This document shows positions 53,019 through 64,000 of a stretch of 64,000 bases of DNA, one piece after another. The position numbers and the translations under genes are program-made. The DNA comes from Phialocephala subalpina (Eukaryota; Ascomycota; Leotiomycetes; Helotiales; Mollisiaceae). The DNA is taken from positions 47,357 to 111,356 of the forward strand of contig FJOG01000022.1 in NCBI GenBank assembly GCA_900073065.1. Reading direction: 5' to 3'. The notes under the pieces were generated by a model. The model was given only the letters and a program-made list of their open reading frames with translations, was not told where the DNA came from and did no database searches. Numbering within the stretch: position 1 is the first letter of the stretch; each line of letters starts with the position of its first letter.

Positions 53019-55156
53019 ATGTCTTCGTTGAATCCTGAAGAAGGTCCACCTGGTGAACCAGGAAAGCCTTTTACTCCAACAACCTCTTCGACCAACAAGA
53101 TCCACCCGGAGAGGCAAAGTCTCTTTGCACAGATGACTCCAGCAGGTTCCTCTACGGTACCTGTCCCATCAACCCCAAGCCAGACTCAACATCAATCTTC
53201 TGGTCATACTCAACCGGCCGCAAAGGCAGAGATATCCACCAGCGCAAATCTATCTCCATTTCCAAAGTGGAGCATCCCAGTTCCAACAGCTCCGACAACC
53301 TGCCAGGGCACCGCGATCATGCCCTTCATTCCCCTCATTGAGAAGGAGCCTAACAGCACCTCGAACCAGCAGAATTCATTCTTCAGTGTTTGCTTCCAGA
53401 CGTCATACCAGGACTTTTTCTTCGAGGAACTAAGATTGGAGGACTACCAACAAAACAGAAGATATAACATAGTACTCGGAAGAACACCCAAGGCCATCTC
53501 AGCCAGCACATCTAACTTTGGTGGGTCTGGTAACACAACAAATGTCTTCGGAGACACGAGTTCTGGTGCGGTTACACCCACTTCCACCACCCTTACGAAA
53601 GGTTTCAGCTCCGCAAATCCTTTCCCAAGCACTACCCAGAGCCCTAATACAACTACTTTCAGCAACAATTCCTCGATCCCTACGACGGCTTTTGGCTTCG
53701 CAAATGCCTCCTCAAGCACCATTCAGAGTCCTAGCGCAAACAATCCCAGCAATAATGCCTCCAATACCACAAGCGCTTTTGGCCTCGCGAGACCTTTACC
53801 CAGCATCACCGAGAACCCCGGCACAATCAAACCTGGCAATGACACCTCCATCTCTACGGCTGGGCCTGGCCCCGCGAAGTCTTTATCTAGTATGTTGCAG
53901 AGCACCAGCGCTGTTACTTCTAGCAACAAGGCTCCCAATCTCCCGAGCGCTCTTGGTCTCGCGAATCCTTCCTCCAGTACCATCCAAAGTACCAGCACAA
54001 TCGCTTTCGGCAGCAACAGCTTTGGGCTCGCAGGATTGACAGGTTCGAGCGTACCATCGGCTACCAACGGAATATTCAGAGACTTTACAGGCTTCGACAA
54101 CCCCTTCATCTTCGATGGTGATGTAAAGATCGTTGCAAAATATCGAGGGACCAAAGTCACCGGAAATGTTTCTGCCAGTGCCATGGCAATGGCTAGCCCA
54201 ATCTGGAGGGAGATACTATACCCTACCCAGATCCAAACCCAGCCGCAGGGCCAGCCATCTCAGCCACATATTGATGAAGCCAACCGCACTGCACCTCAGC
54301 CCACATTGTGTTCACCATCTGCTATCCAAGAGTTTGACTTCAGCATGGACGATAGTGAGGCGCTGTATATCCTACTCGCAATCACACACCTTAAGTTTGG
54401 TAAAGTGCCTAAGACACCCGATTATGTCGACAAGGTCGCTGTGCTATGTCACAAGTACGATTGCGTGGCTTTGGTTGGTCTTTGGCTGTCATCTTGGTTG
54501 CAAGGTCAAGTATTGAGAACGCTGGGGGGTTGTTACGCTCACATGCTGTTCTCTGCTTGGGTGTTCGGCAAGCATAATCAATTCAACAAGGTCGGCATCT
54601 TCATGATCAAGAACATTCGAACAAGCGAGGGTCAGAAGTGTCTCAATCATGCTGGACTGCCTGTGAACCATAACCTGATACCTGGTGCGGGGACTGTTGG
54701 TGAGTATCCTTGAACTTAAATACCTTTTTAAACACTCTCCGTGCTAACAACGTTGTAGATAGGATGCTGAACATTCGACAAGCCACACTCGAACAGCTCC
54801 TCGACATCATACATGTTCCTCTCCAGAAGTACATGACCAATGGAGGCCCTAATTGTCAACACGGAAACCACAACTGCTACTATTCTACCTTGGGTTGGTT
54901 GGTCTTCAGTGCACAGAGCATTGGTGCCTGGCCGCGAAAGCCAGCAGCCGAAATTCATGACAGCATCGAAACAGTGGCATCGAAAATCCGAACGCTCGTC
55001 CGTCCCCTCTTCCACTCGGCCGCAGGTCAAAATGACTGCTTCAAGGTCAACTTCGAACAAGAAGTCGCCAGGGTCCTACAAAACATCCCCAGCCCGATGG
55101 GAGATTCAGAGCGAGCCCACATGGCGGAACAGGCGAAGAAGTTGGAGGGTCAGTAG
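53019..55156 (+). CDS. BTB/POZ-domain protein with FG-type low-complexity repeats
   Basis: Exons 53019-54699 and 54759-55156 join in frame to 692 aa. Residues 1-150 are Pro/Ser/Thr-rich. Residues about 165-345 consist of imperfect repeats of about 30-35 residues with FG/LG cores (SNFGG, NVFGD, TAFGFA, SAFGLA, SALGLA, NSFGLAG) separated by Ser/Thr/Asn linkers such as SSSTIQSPS. This looks like a nucleoporin FG region. Residues about 360-480 are a fungal-type BTB domain: FDGDVKIVAKYRG, SASAMAMASPIWREILYP, DDSEALYILLAITHLKFGKV and VAVLCHKYDCVALVGLWL. The C-terminal part has a small Cys/His cluster (PNCQHGNHNCYYS). BTB domains dimerise or recruit Cul3. A role at nuclear pores is speculation. Confidence 0.85.
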
Positions 55157-55589
55157 GTACGTCGGTGTGTGATTGGAGGATTACTATACCTGGGAAGTTA
55201 ATTGTAAAACAGAAGTGTCGAAGTCTGGAGAATACCGATACCTGATTGTAATGTACAAAAGAAGATACCAAGTAAATGCAGCAGAACAAAGTCCTTAGCA
55301 GCCCTGCGAGCATTGCTGTGCAAACTCGATTATGACTAGCAAAAGCGTGAGATCAGCACCGTGTCTTTAGAATCGTGAGCTAAGCTCCCCTCTCTCCTCG
55401 AGAACAATTTTTGGTCCACTGGATTAAGCTCCGGTCGAGCCTAACATAGACAACACTCAACTGGCACAGGCACAGCTTTGGATGAACCTCACTGCTAGTG
55501 AAATGCTCTCGAATTGTACTTTGGCTGTCTTTATTAAATGGATCTGGTACCTTTGAATCGTACATAAGCTCTCAACTAACTACACATGA
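55157..55589. other. Convergent 3' region, no gene seen
   Basis: It separates the stops of the BTB gene and the TAP-like peptidase gene. No coding frame is supported. Confidence 0.6.
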
Positions 55590-57553
55590 TCAAGGACCAC
55601 CAGCACCAAGCCCAGCAAAGAACGGGTTTTCATCAGCATCACAAACCGTACTAGGCGCCGGGAGCGAGCCATCGGCCAAGTAACCTCGGATATGCTCCCA
55701 GGTGCATTCCGATCGCACTCTTCGCGATGTGTGCTGTGTATCATAAGTCAGCTTCCTCCCTGAAAGGTGTGAATGGGACGCCACTTACGCCAGGAGGTCC
55801 GTCAACCGTCAGGACAGCAGAACCACCAAACTGAGAGGACATCTTTGCAGAGTGGAGGGGAGTGACGGGATCAAGAGTGTTGCTGATGAACAGAATTGGA
55901 GAGCTGGTTTTGTTCGCTGAGACGGATCCTATCACCATGCTGTCAACCATTTTAAATCCTTGACCGGATGATGGACATCGAGCTACCATTGAACATCTGA
56001 CTTTGCGGAGACTTGATACGTAACCCTCCACACGGCGTGCCAACAACACTCGCGATAGTATTCCCACCATAAAAACTCTGGTTCAACAGGAACTGAACAT
56101 GATCCTCATACTTCTCAAACGTCGACATATTGAAGCGCCCATTTGCATCCATGCAAGCGATCTGAGTTCTTACCTGCCCAAGCAAGTACGTATCATCTGT
56201 ATAGTTCGCCGGAGCGCCGACAAACAATCTCCCAGATGCAACCCCGAGACTCGTGCCATTCCTTTGCTCTAGATCTGTGAGGACTGAGGCAAGAGTTGGG
56301 AAGTTTGTGTTGGCGTCATATAGAGCGTTGAAGAAATAGCTTTTGAGTTCTTGATACGCTATGAGGACCGGAGTGAAGGCCAATAAAGGATCGGAGATGA
56401 GGATCGGGCTTTGTCTGATGTCTTCGAAGATTTTGAAGAATCGTTGTTCGATTTGCGTGGCATTTATGGCATTGTTGTTGAATGCGCAGAGTGAGCCGGC
56501 TTCGTAGCAGTATGTGAAGAATGAGGCTGCTGCTTTGTCGGTGTCTATCAATGATGTCTCCCATCCACCTGTGAAGGAAAGTGATTAGCTTGAATGTGCT
56601 ATAAGGAGAGCAAGAATGTGTTGCAAATGTGGCAGGAGGCTCACATTCCCGGTGGAAAAGGTGGGGTGGAATTAGGGGCTTTAGCGAGTCTCGAGGGTAA
56701 AGCAAAACTCACCTGTATAATAATCATCCGCATCCACAACTCCATCCAAAATCATTCTTCCAATCCGATCTGGGAACAAAGGCGCAAAAGTTGCACTCAA
56801 TACAGTCCCATAGCTCTGCCCCATAAACCAAAGTTTCGATTCCTTTTCAGGCAGTCCAAGACTTCTTGCTCGAAGCTCAGCATACCGCAACATATCGTTC
56901 GAGACCGCAACCGTATTTGCAAACTTATTCGTCTGATTAGCTGGCTGAACGGCTGTACATCTTTCGCCCCATCCGCGAGCCAGCTTCCAAGCTTCGTAGA
57001 GCGTTTCTCGAGAAGTGTCATCGACAGGTCTGTCAAGGACGTCCTGACTAAAACGGATACTGGCTGGAAGATTTTCGGGGAAGCAATTGAGTTCGATTCC
57101 AGTGCGGCTGTTGTTCACACCACGGGGGTCGAATGAAATGAGGTTGTAGTTTGGGCCAACAATCTCTTCGTAGTCGGCTGATGCTGTAAGAATTCGATCG
57201 ACTCCAGACCCTCCAGGGCCACCTTGAAAGCCATTAGTAAAGAATAGGAGCTTGATACCAGGTTTTCACGTACCTGGGTTGATGATAAGATCTTCGGCGG
57301 TAGCGTTCAACGATGCTTTTTTGATGAATGCAACTCCCATCGATCCAATGCTTGGGTCTGTGTAGTCGAGTGGTACTTCGAACATGGTGCAGGTGAAGTT
57401 GTTCCAACAGGGTGTCCATGACAGTACCGTGGATGGCTTCACGTCGTTGTAGCTATACACCATTGTTCCATTGTTTCTGGATTGCAGAGGACTGGCAAAG
57501 GTGAACGAAAGAAGGCCCAATCCTGCGAGAATGGCCAAGACATGTTTTTTCAT
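55590..57553 (-). CDS. Secreted TAP-like serine peptidase (alpha/beta hydrolase, tripeptidyl aminopeptidase family)
   Basis: Exons 57274-57553, 56713-57222, 55987-56568, 55789-55928 and 55590-55733 join in frame to 551 aa. The signal peptide is MKKHVLAILAGLGLLSFTFA. The fold follows the TAP/proline-iminopeptidase pattern: GGPGGSGVDRI (oxyanion loop), YNLISFDPRGV, LWFMGQSYGTVLSATFA with the nucleophile Ser in GQSYG, ILDGVVDADDYY, PILFISNTLDPVTPL with the catalytic Asp, and DGPPG-HTS with the catalytic His. The last intron lies one residue before the His. Numerous N-glycosylation sites support secretion. It would trim short peptides from N-termini, complementing the nearby sedolisin. The intron at 55929-55986 was chosen because it restores the expected MFNGSVSANKTSSPILF. 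Confidence 0.9.
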
Positions 57554-58909
57554 AATTGATCGGAGAGAACGAAATAAGAATGGGTTAAGGAGACGTCAGA
57601 TGGAGAGGCGCGGTAGACGTTGAGTTGCTGAATGACCTGGAAGATGCGACGACTTATCTATCTTTATACTTCATCAACCTCATCGCCGTCCAGTACGTCA
57701 ACAAGTTCCAAGATATCAATCGCCAGCACGGGATGCAGGATGTTGATCCCATCACTGCCATCAGTCGTGCGCTGAATACTTGTAGCTATTCCAAGAAAAT
57801 CAGAGTAATAAAAACGAGACATGGCGCAGGACTGACTCCCAAGGCGGGAGCAATTCAACAGCGCTGCGTATATCCTCGTGGAGCAAGTGCGACTTTGATC
57901 TTGCCATCCTTTGGAAAGGTGAAAGTCTCGGCATCTCACTTGCATGGATGGGCGATGCATCCCTGCAGGCGGATGATGTTGATCTCAGCGGTCCCCGACA
58001 TCACCCTTCCTCGCCATTTGCAGGCTTCTCCAGTTCGAGATAAACACGAGATATAGCGGCGGAAAGCACGTGTTCAATGGCCAAAGTCTCAATGCAACAA
58101 TTCTCTTCATTCGTCTTTAATGGTAAAAAGACCAACGAATGGTAACAAGAAGACAAGACACAAGTATTGACATTGAGACCAACTCTTATTCCATATCCAA
58201 TAGTGCCAGGAATGTCCGGTCAACAGCGGCGACAAGCTCTGCTTCTTCCGAACACTTCCAGACCCAGTTCAAACGATGAACATTTCCACTTTCGCGTTTG
58301 CCATTCGGCACACCGTAACATAGCCCCATTTGATTCGCCATAGCCTCACAACCAGCGTTATTCTGAAAAGACCATTCAGAGCATACGAATTCTAGCAATA
58401 TACACAACACTTTTTAAAACTTTGTACTCCGAAAAGTGGTTTAGCACTAATAGAGAAGCGTCGGAAGAGCGGGAATTGCAAGGATAGTTTTGGCCTCCAA
58501 CTTCAAGCTTACCTCTGGTAAGATTCTTGATGTCGTTAACAAGCTAGTCAGCAAAGAAAGCGAAGAGAGCGAAAAAGCGAAACCGTTTAAATTAAGTTGG
58601 GGGAAAGAGCATTCCAAAAAGTCAGACTTTGACCTCTGGATGGCGGCGTCGAGGAGATTCTGAAGAAGTGCAGTAAGTGAGTATTAAATCCAATGCTGTA
58701 GAACGTAGATCCTGCAATGACTGGATAGAACCGCGTACTCCGCAATCTTGTCCCATTCCCACTCGGGTAAAGAAAGACCAAGATCAACATTGTCCGACTG
58801 GGAATCTTTGTCCATGTGGTGCCCAGCGATCTCCACAAATGAAGCACAGCGTCCATCTCCTCAGAAAACCTTCCATTATTACCATTAAGATGTACAACCT
58901 GCTCTCCTT
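57554..58909. other. Intergenic, no supported gene
   Basis: About 1.35 kb between the start of the TAP-like gene and the end of the small secreted gene. A minus-strand frame ending at 58186 reads NNAGCEAMANQMGLC, VPNGKRESGNVHRL and CSEEAELVAAVDRTFL after a good TTTTCAG acceptor. It could be the last exon of a small Cys-containing protein, but I found no first exon. Confidence 0.4.
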
Positions 58910-59350
58910 CTAACAATGCACATCCCCGGAATCAAACTCCCAATCATTCTCCACCAACTCTGGAACCCCCGCAACATTCCCCGAAATAACCCACTGCTTC
59001 CACGCCAACGTCTCGGGGTTGATCCAGAACGCAGTTGTATCATCCCTAACCAGCACTTGTCCTTGTATGCCGAAGACGTCGACTTGTATGTATGGATTCG
59101 AGCAATTGAAAGCTCCCCAAGGACCATTGAAGGATGATATCGAAGGGATGGCGCCGGGTACCAATGCGGTTAGAGGTTTTATACTTCCGCCGCAGACATT
59201 CGTTCCGTTCTTTGTGGCGTAGATTGCTGGTTGGTAGGTGGTTGTGCCGCTTGTTGTGTTGCTGATCATTGAGACGCTGCCGGTGATGCGGTAGCAGGCT
59301 TCGGTGAGAGTCGATGCCATGATGGCGAAGAGGATTGTTGTGCTGCGCAT
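58910..59350 (-). CDS. Small secreted protein, 146 aa, effector-like
   Basis: Single exon. ATG 59350 opens a signal peptide (MRSTTILFAIMASTLTEAC). The mature part has four cysteines (EACYR, NVCGG, FNCSN, DVHC at the very end), several N-glycosylation sites and alternating beta-strand-like segments (YIQVDVFGIQGQVLVRDD). I do not recognise the family. Size, secretion and even cysteine number fit the loose definition of a fungal effector candidate. The upstream longer frame has no signal and is ignored. It lies between two secretory genes, but nothing shows co-regulation. Confidence 0.75.
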   Translation of the reverse strand: MRSTTILFAIMASTLTEACYRITGSVSMISNTTSGTTTYQPAIYATKNGTNVCGGSIKPLTALVPGAIPSISSFNGPWGAFNCSNPYIQVDVFGIQGQVLVRDDTTAFWINPETLAWKQWVISGNVAGVPELVENDWEFDSGDVHC

Positions 59351-61206
59351 GGTGTGGGAGGTATTATTGGTATTAAGTATTATGAGGTTAAAGTATGGTA
59401 AGGTTCGGGTATAGGGGTCAGGTATGGTGAGGTTTGAGTATTGTGAGGTTCGAGGATGTTGGAGAAGAGTTTCGAGAATAGCCAGCTGGAGGCAGGAGCT
59501 ATATGTAGTGCGTGGTTCGGAGCATACCTGCAAACATGTCAATATATCTAAATTTGAACATCACTTGATGCTTTATTCTTCCATATCGGGTCTTTCACCG
59601 ACGGCTGCTTGCTGAGCCGCTCGTATTCTCAATTTCGAGATTTTCAGCCCTACAAGCTTCGTGGAGCAGCAATGATCTCTTCACGAGCCAACGAGTCGCC
59701 GTTTAGACCATTTCCCCCAAGATCCTCTTCTGTGAGTATAGTGGTACCGAGCTGCGGTCAATTTTAAATTGAAGCCGTAGAGATGGCTAAAGGCTCTCGA
59801 ATTTCGGGAAAAGGCAAGTTCTAGGAGGAAACACAATGGATCCGGAGATGCAAGGAGAATCGAGCAAAGGAAATATATTGGCAGAACTGAATCGCAGAAA
59901 CGAGGCAACTTTTGTTGGCACACATGTCCAGATCATGAACTCATGGAGAAGTTGATGCTCACCGAAACACGAACATTGGATCTGGTGGACGGTGGACGAT
60001 GGACGCCGTGATTAGTCAGCCGGATTCCTAGCCTCAAAGCCCTCTCTTTGCCGTGCCCTCCTTTTTGACGACCAGCGGACATCAACGACACCACACACCA
60101 GACACGCCACTCCTGTTTTTGACCTGCCGTCTCTATTTCATTCTAAGGGTACTCGCTGAAACATCCCCTTCGCATCATGAATCGTGTATTCCGCTCTTCG
60201 GCATGGACTTGCGAGATCCGATGCTCTGTCGCCCAATCATTCACAATCGCGGCAGTACAGTACAGTCTCTGCAGATTCAGAACTGCCAACCTCGCCATCG
60301 CCACCTCGCCATCGCCACCGGTCTGTTGAGCATGAGAAAATTCAGCACGGGGCTAGATTATCGCCTTTCACCATCGCCCCTTGATGAATTTGACCTTGAC
60401 CTCACCCTCGCGCAATTCGCTCCGGGTTATGTCTCACCATGGCGTGTGGAGGTTCCACTTCAAGCTCCACATATTATGTTCCGTTCCTGCATCTGTCAAA
60501 TACTGTATTGCTAACCATCGACACCATTTAGGGCTGTAAGCATCTACCATCTGAATGCATGCTTTCAGACTCTGGTACGAGATGGATTTTCAGTCCATGC
60601 CTCTGGCCACATCGGATTCAGACACTGCTCCAGGACATTAAAGCCTTGCGGTTTCCATGTCGTCTTTGCCAGTCAAAGGTCGACCTTTCACATGCCTGAG
60701 CCAAGCTTCCATTCACCCTTCGATAGTTCGGAGATGGTCCCGCCCGAGTGGGCTGCTTCTACTGGGACGCTCGAACTACTTTCTCGAACCGGTTCTCGCC
60801 CCCGGATCCAGGGGAGTTCCTGAGCCTTGCCTTGTGTTATCGGCGATGTTCCCTCGTAGTGGATCTTCCCATCCTTCTCCTGGGCTTCTAGACGTCTCAA
60901 GAGAAGGGAGCTACCAAAATCTGACTGCCGAAAGGAGCGTAGAGCGCATGAACGGAGCGCTGTGAGCAGATCGTTCTTCCATATGGACATCATTCCCCTG
61001 TGCTGTTCTTCAACATTTTCTTCTCCAGATCTCTCTGTCGCATTTTACTTCAACTGTCCGATGCTAGCGTCATAGGGTCGTAACGATCTCTTTTCCTGCG
61101 AGGCGAAGTCGATCGCTGGCCTTCGTGAACTTTATTTATTGGGGTAGGCAAGGAAAGGTTATCAGACCATTGCTAGCAGAAGTCCCGTGGACGCGAACAC
61201 GAGAAC
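59351..61206. other. Gene-poor region, 1.85 kb
   Basis: No gene is supported. Just upstream of the small secreted gene a short tandem of AGGTT(C/T)GAGTATTGTGAGGTT-like units lies at about 59397-59455, in its promoter. The other ORFs (60053-60514, 60657-60993) are on both strands and lack conserved features. Confidence 0.45.
59397..59455 (+). repeat. Short GAGGTT-type tandem in a promoter
   Basis: The units GGTAAGGTTCGGGTAT, GGTGAGGTTTGAGTAT and GTGAGGTTCGAGGAT follow one another, about 16-25 bases apart, upstream of the small secreted-protein gene. It could be promoter-proximal binding sites or simple slippage. Confidence 0.4.
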
Positions 61207-62775
61207 ATGTATCGTTTGCCAAACGCTCTGTTACTTGTATTGGCCTTGACACGATCAATTCTTGCCCAGTCATCGTCAGCTGCATCTGCTGAACTTGCTG
61301 AGCTTCCATCCTGTGCAGTAATTCCTTCCATCCAGCCATCATTGGACAATACTGATACCGCGCTGCAGTTGTCCTGCCTTGAAATCGCGATCGAAAGCTC
61401 AACCTGCGCTGCTACGAATCAAACATGTATATGTCTCGACGAAGTTTTACTGGCAAATGCCACAGTCTGTGTTGCCGAAACTTGCACGATCGTAGAAGCG
61501 CTGAGTGGGTTCAGACCTGATATCTATTCAGACCGAAATTGCTGACGCCTTACACCAGCCACCAAAAATGTCACCAACACCTTTTGCGGAGTTGCCACGA
61601 GGGATAAGAGCGGCTTCTATGAGGCTCTGATTTTGACCTTCTTTATTCTTGCTGCTATTGTCGTGGCAGTAAGATTGATCTCCAGACTCTTTACGGCTTC
61701 TGAATACGGCTTGGACGACCTTTTTACCGCGATACTTTTCGTAACGGGCATTGCAAGTCTCATTCTGACATTTCGAGGGACCGTAGTCAATGGGCTAGGC
61801 AAAGATATATGGACGCAGTCGGCGAGGCAAATCACAGATTTCCTGCACGCCTTCTACTTTATGACGATGCTTTACTTCGCCCAGGTTGTGCTACTGAAAC
61901 TTACGCTCTTGTTCTTCTATCTGCGTATCTTCCCCGGAACTGGAATCCGACGTTTCATCTGGGCAACAGTCATCTTCAACGTCCTCTTTGGCATATCCTC
62001 CGTCGTTGCAGTCATCTTTGCTTGCACCCCTATCAACTATTTTTGGCACAGTTGGGATGGTGAGCATAAAGGCAGGTGCATCAATATCAATGATCTCGGC
62101 TGGGCGAATGCAGGACTCAGTATTGCTGTTGATCTCTGGATGCTTGCTCTGCCGATGTCGCAGCTAGTTGGTCTCCGATTACATTGGAAGAAGAAAGTTG
62201 GAGTTGCGTCGATGTTTGGAGTGGGAACATTGTATGTGCCCCCTCCCTTCTTGATCTTCTCTCTGGCGATAACTCAGCACTAACAATATCGCAGCGTCAC
62301 CATAATCTCCATCCTCCGCCTCCAATCCCTCATCGAGTTCGCCAACACCCAAAACCCAACCTGGGACAATCTAGGCGTCTCCCAATGGTCCTTCCTCGAA
62401 ATCAGCGTCGGCATGATGTGCGCCTGCATGCCCTCCATCCGCGTACTCCTCGTCCGCATGTTCCCCAGAGTCTTCGGTTCAAGATCTAACTCTACTCGCA
62501 CTGGCGGTCGCTATTATGCCGAAAACGATCACTCACAAAGACTTGGCAATATTTCCGTTGCAGGTGGTGCGGATAGGAAGAGCAATGTATTGGTTTCTGC
62601 GACGGGGATATCGAGGAAAACGACGTTTACGGTTGAGTTTGCACATGCGGCGAAGGCTAAGGATAATTCGTCAGAGAATGATGAGACGTGTTTGGTGCCG
62701 ATGGATGATTTGAGTGCGGAAGCTGTGAACTCGCGGCGGAATACTGATTGGCCGCAAAGTCGGATAGGCGAATGA
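61207..62775 (+). CDS. CFEM-domain Pth11-like seven-helix receptor
   Basis: Exons 61207-61504, 61559-62231 and 62295-62775 join in frame to 483 aa. The signal peptide MYRLPNALLLVLALTRSILA is followed by a CFEM domain with eight cysteines (LPSC, LSC, STC, TCIC, TVC, ETC, TFC), crossing the first intron. Seven hydrophobic helices follow, from ALILTFFILAAIVVAVRLIS to FLEISVGMMCACMPSIRVLL, with the family motifs DDLFTAI, GKDIWT and GTFVTIISILRLQSL. The tail of about 110 residues is polar and Ser-rich, suited to phosphorylation. Family members such as Pth11 sense surface cues and act upstream of G proteins and cAMP. A link to the PKA catalytic subunit in this same window is only thematic. Confidence 0.93.
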
Positions 62776-63095
62776 GTAAAGACGAAGAAAGAGAAGGGAA
62801 TAACGGTACCTTCGGTTCAAGTCGATAATCAAAAGTTCCAAGATATACAGGATCGTTTTCAGCAGTGACGCGATGAGGCTATTCTGCGAGGAGGAGTGCG
62901 GTTGTGGACGGCTGGTAAGTGGTAGCACTTTCAATCTCCCAGCATGCCTGGGCTTTCTCGTCCACAATCTTCTTCTGCCCGGACTATCATTTATCAAGAT
63001 GCCCAGCCTAGGCAACAGAAATCTCTGAAATCATCACAGCTCTTCGAGTACTGTATCAGTTTTGCGTTCGCATGTGGATGTTTCCATACAAGCTG
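62776..63095. other. Convergent 3' region, no gene seen
   Basis: It lies between the CFEM-receptor stop and the end of the leftward membrane protein. No coding frame is supported. Confidence 0.6.
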
Positions 63096-63863
63096 TCAGG
63101 TAGTGTTATGGTTCTTCAAAGGTATACTACTGTCCTTCAACTCCAATTCTTGCGATCCCGTATCAGCAATTACGGGCTTATTACTACTCGCCATAAACTT
63201 CACATATATCTTTCCCGTTGCTCTTTTACTCGAGTCGTCTTCCCAGCTGATCTGTGAAGCCTTGCGCAAAGCAGCAGAAGTTTCTGAAATCGCACAACCC
63301 CCAGCCGAAGCAGCTACTACCACACTCCCAATATCTCTGAAATTGAATTTGGTCATCTTGCTCCAAAGTCTTGTCCTGTATGCTTCAATTGCTACGAGAG
63401 CGAGAAGAACGAGGTTTATTCCTAAGGTTGCGAAGATGTATTTATTTGAACCGATGCGGATGGCGCTGTAGGTTGCAGAAAGTGGCACGTTGAGGGGAGT
63501 AGTGATCTCTACCGTTTGCGCGGCACCAAATGCGACTAACAGATCATCGATGATAGCGATTAAGGAATCTTCCAGAGAACGCGTGGTAACTTGCTCTGCA
63601 TTAATCAATGGATAGCGTGCAGCGCCATTGGGTTGGTTAAACGTGACCGCGTTACCAAGAACGGATATGGCGTTGTTGCTGCTGATTTGAGAAAGTACGT
63701 TGAGAGCCAAAAACGCATTCGTTGTCAAGTTTCCAGTCGGCTCGATGTTTGTTGGCGTACTGTTTGTCGTCACAGGCGAGACTTCGATGATGTTGGGTGT
63801 TAAGTTCACGGAAACGGTGAAGGTTGATGGGCTGAATGGTATCGAACAGTGCATTTTGTCCAT
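63096..63863 (-). CDS. C-terminal part of a membrane protein, truncated by the window edge
   Basis: The frame covers 255 codons and ends at 63096. The first half is extracellular-looking, with N-glycosylation sites (VNLTPNII, GNLTTNAF). Then come a strong membrane helix (YIFATLGINLVLLALVAIEAY), a basic loop (RTRLWSKMTKFNFRDIG), and a C-terminal cytoplasmic part. Upstream, in the last 137 bases of the window, the same protein seems to continue (NILSIAAYG), but a TGA separates it from the ATG at 63863. Either an intron or a stop lies there; the true start is outside the window. It resembles large fungal DUF3433-type integral membrane proteins. I am unsure of the family. Confidence 0.6.
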   Translation of the reverse strand: MDKMHCSIPFSPSTFTVSVNLTPNIIEVSPVTTNSTPTNIEPTGNLTTNAFLALNVLSQISSNNAISVLGNAVTFNQPNGAARYPLINAEQVTTRSLEDSLIAIIDDLLVAFGAAQTVEITTPLNVPLSATYSAIRIGSNKYIFATLGINLVLLALVAIEAYRTRLWSKMTKFNFRDIGSVVVAASAGGCAISETSAALRKASQISWEDDSSKRATGKIYVKFMASSNKPVIADTGSQELELKDSSIPLKNHNTT

Positions 63864-64000
63864 GGAATCTTGGTATCATCCATAGGCGGCGATAGAAAGT
63901 ATGTTCTGCCCATCATTCGCGACGCCAGACCAGACAAGTACTTCTGCTTCTGATGACATGGAAGTGTACAGATATTCTTCGACGTGACATGGCAAGGAAT

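Noticed and set aside
57625..58056. Plus-strand ORF of 143 codons upstream of the TAP-like gene
   Set aside because: It covers the promoter of the peptidase gene, has no conserved features and starts immediately within its 5' flank.
58587..58916. Minus-strand ORF of 109 codons just after the small secreted gene
   Set aside because: No domain, no good start context, and its composition changes midway; looks like random open frame.

Overview
The window is nuclear DNA of a filamentous ascomycete (Pezizomycotina). The evidence is the gene structure and the gene families. Genes are split by short introns of about 45-110 nt with GT..AG ends and CTAAC/TGAC-like branch sites. The families present include a CFEM/Pth11-type receptor, a HET-domain gene, an NLR with WD40 repeats, an Ecm33-type wall protein, a sedolisin, and 2EXR-like debris. 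A leotiomycete is my best guess from overall resemblance, but the sequence does not prove it. Stop codons that look like CpA->TpA changes, and an AT-rich left edge, point to past repeat-induced point mutation (RIP).

Layout. 0.5-2.1 kb: Ecm33-like surface protein. 3.3-4.9 kb: decayed coding debris. 5.6-7.2 kb: PKA-type catalytic subunit. 7.8-8.7 kb: DUF4336/metallo-beta-lactamase-like protein. 9.9-12.0 kb: coiled-coil membrane protein. 12-16 kb: gene-poor, with a decayed tandem repeat near 14.3-15.0 kb. 16.2-16.8 kb: small protein with a duplicated RRGSILS motif. 18-25.5 kb: mostly dead genes (MFS transporter, HET-domain gene, secreted Cys-rich protein) around one small intact membrane-protein ORF. 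26.6-28.5 kb: GMC oxidoreductase. 31.0-33.6 kb: amino-acid permease. 34.7-38.2 kb: large propeller-like protein. 39.0-40.3 kb: PLP enzyme. 41.7-42.0 kb: 68-residue protein in three exons.

The most notable locus is 42.5-47.3 kb. Two divergent genes share a promoter of about 340 bp. The leftward gene encodes a 280-residue protein with a SesA/HeLo-like N-terminal domain. Its C-terminus carries two copies of an N-x5/6-[AV]-R-I-x-x-G motif and ends in an aromatic FNDNFWN tail. The rightward gene encodes an 1118-residue NACHT-WD40 NLR whose first 25 residues carry a third copy of the same motif. This is the architecture of the HET-S/NWD2 amyloid-templating cell-death pair. The NLR is predicted to sense a ligand through nine near-identical WD40 repeats, expose its N-terminal motif, and template amyloid folding of the partner. 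The general paradigm is known; this particular pair and its motif variant are the observation here.

Right part. 48.8-51.2 kb: secreted sedolisin (S53). 53.0-55.2 kb: BTB-domain protein with FG-type low-complexity repeats. 55.6-57.6 kb: secreted TAP-like serine peptidase. 58.9-59.4 kb: small secreted protein. 61.2-62.8 kb: CFEM-domain seven-helix receptor. 63.1 kb to the right edge: part of a membrane protein.

All exon structures were read by eye from frame and splice consensus. No alignment, search or transcript data were available. I recognised no rRNA, tRNA or CRISPR, though tRNAs were only skimmed for.
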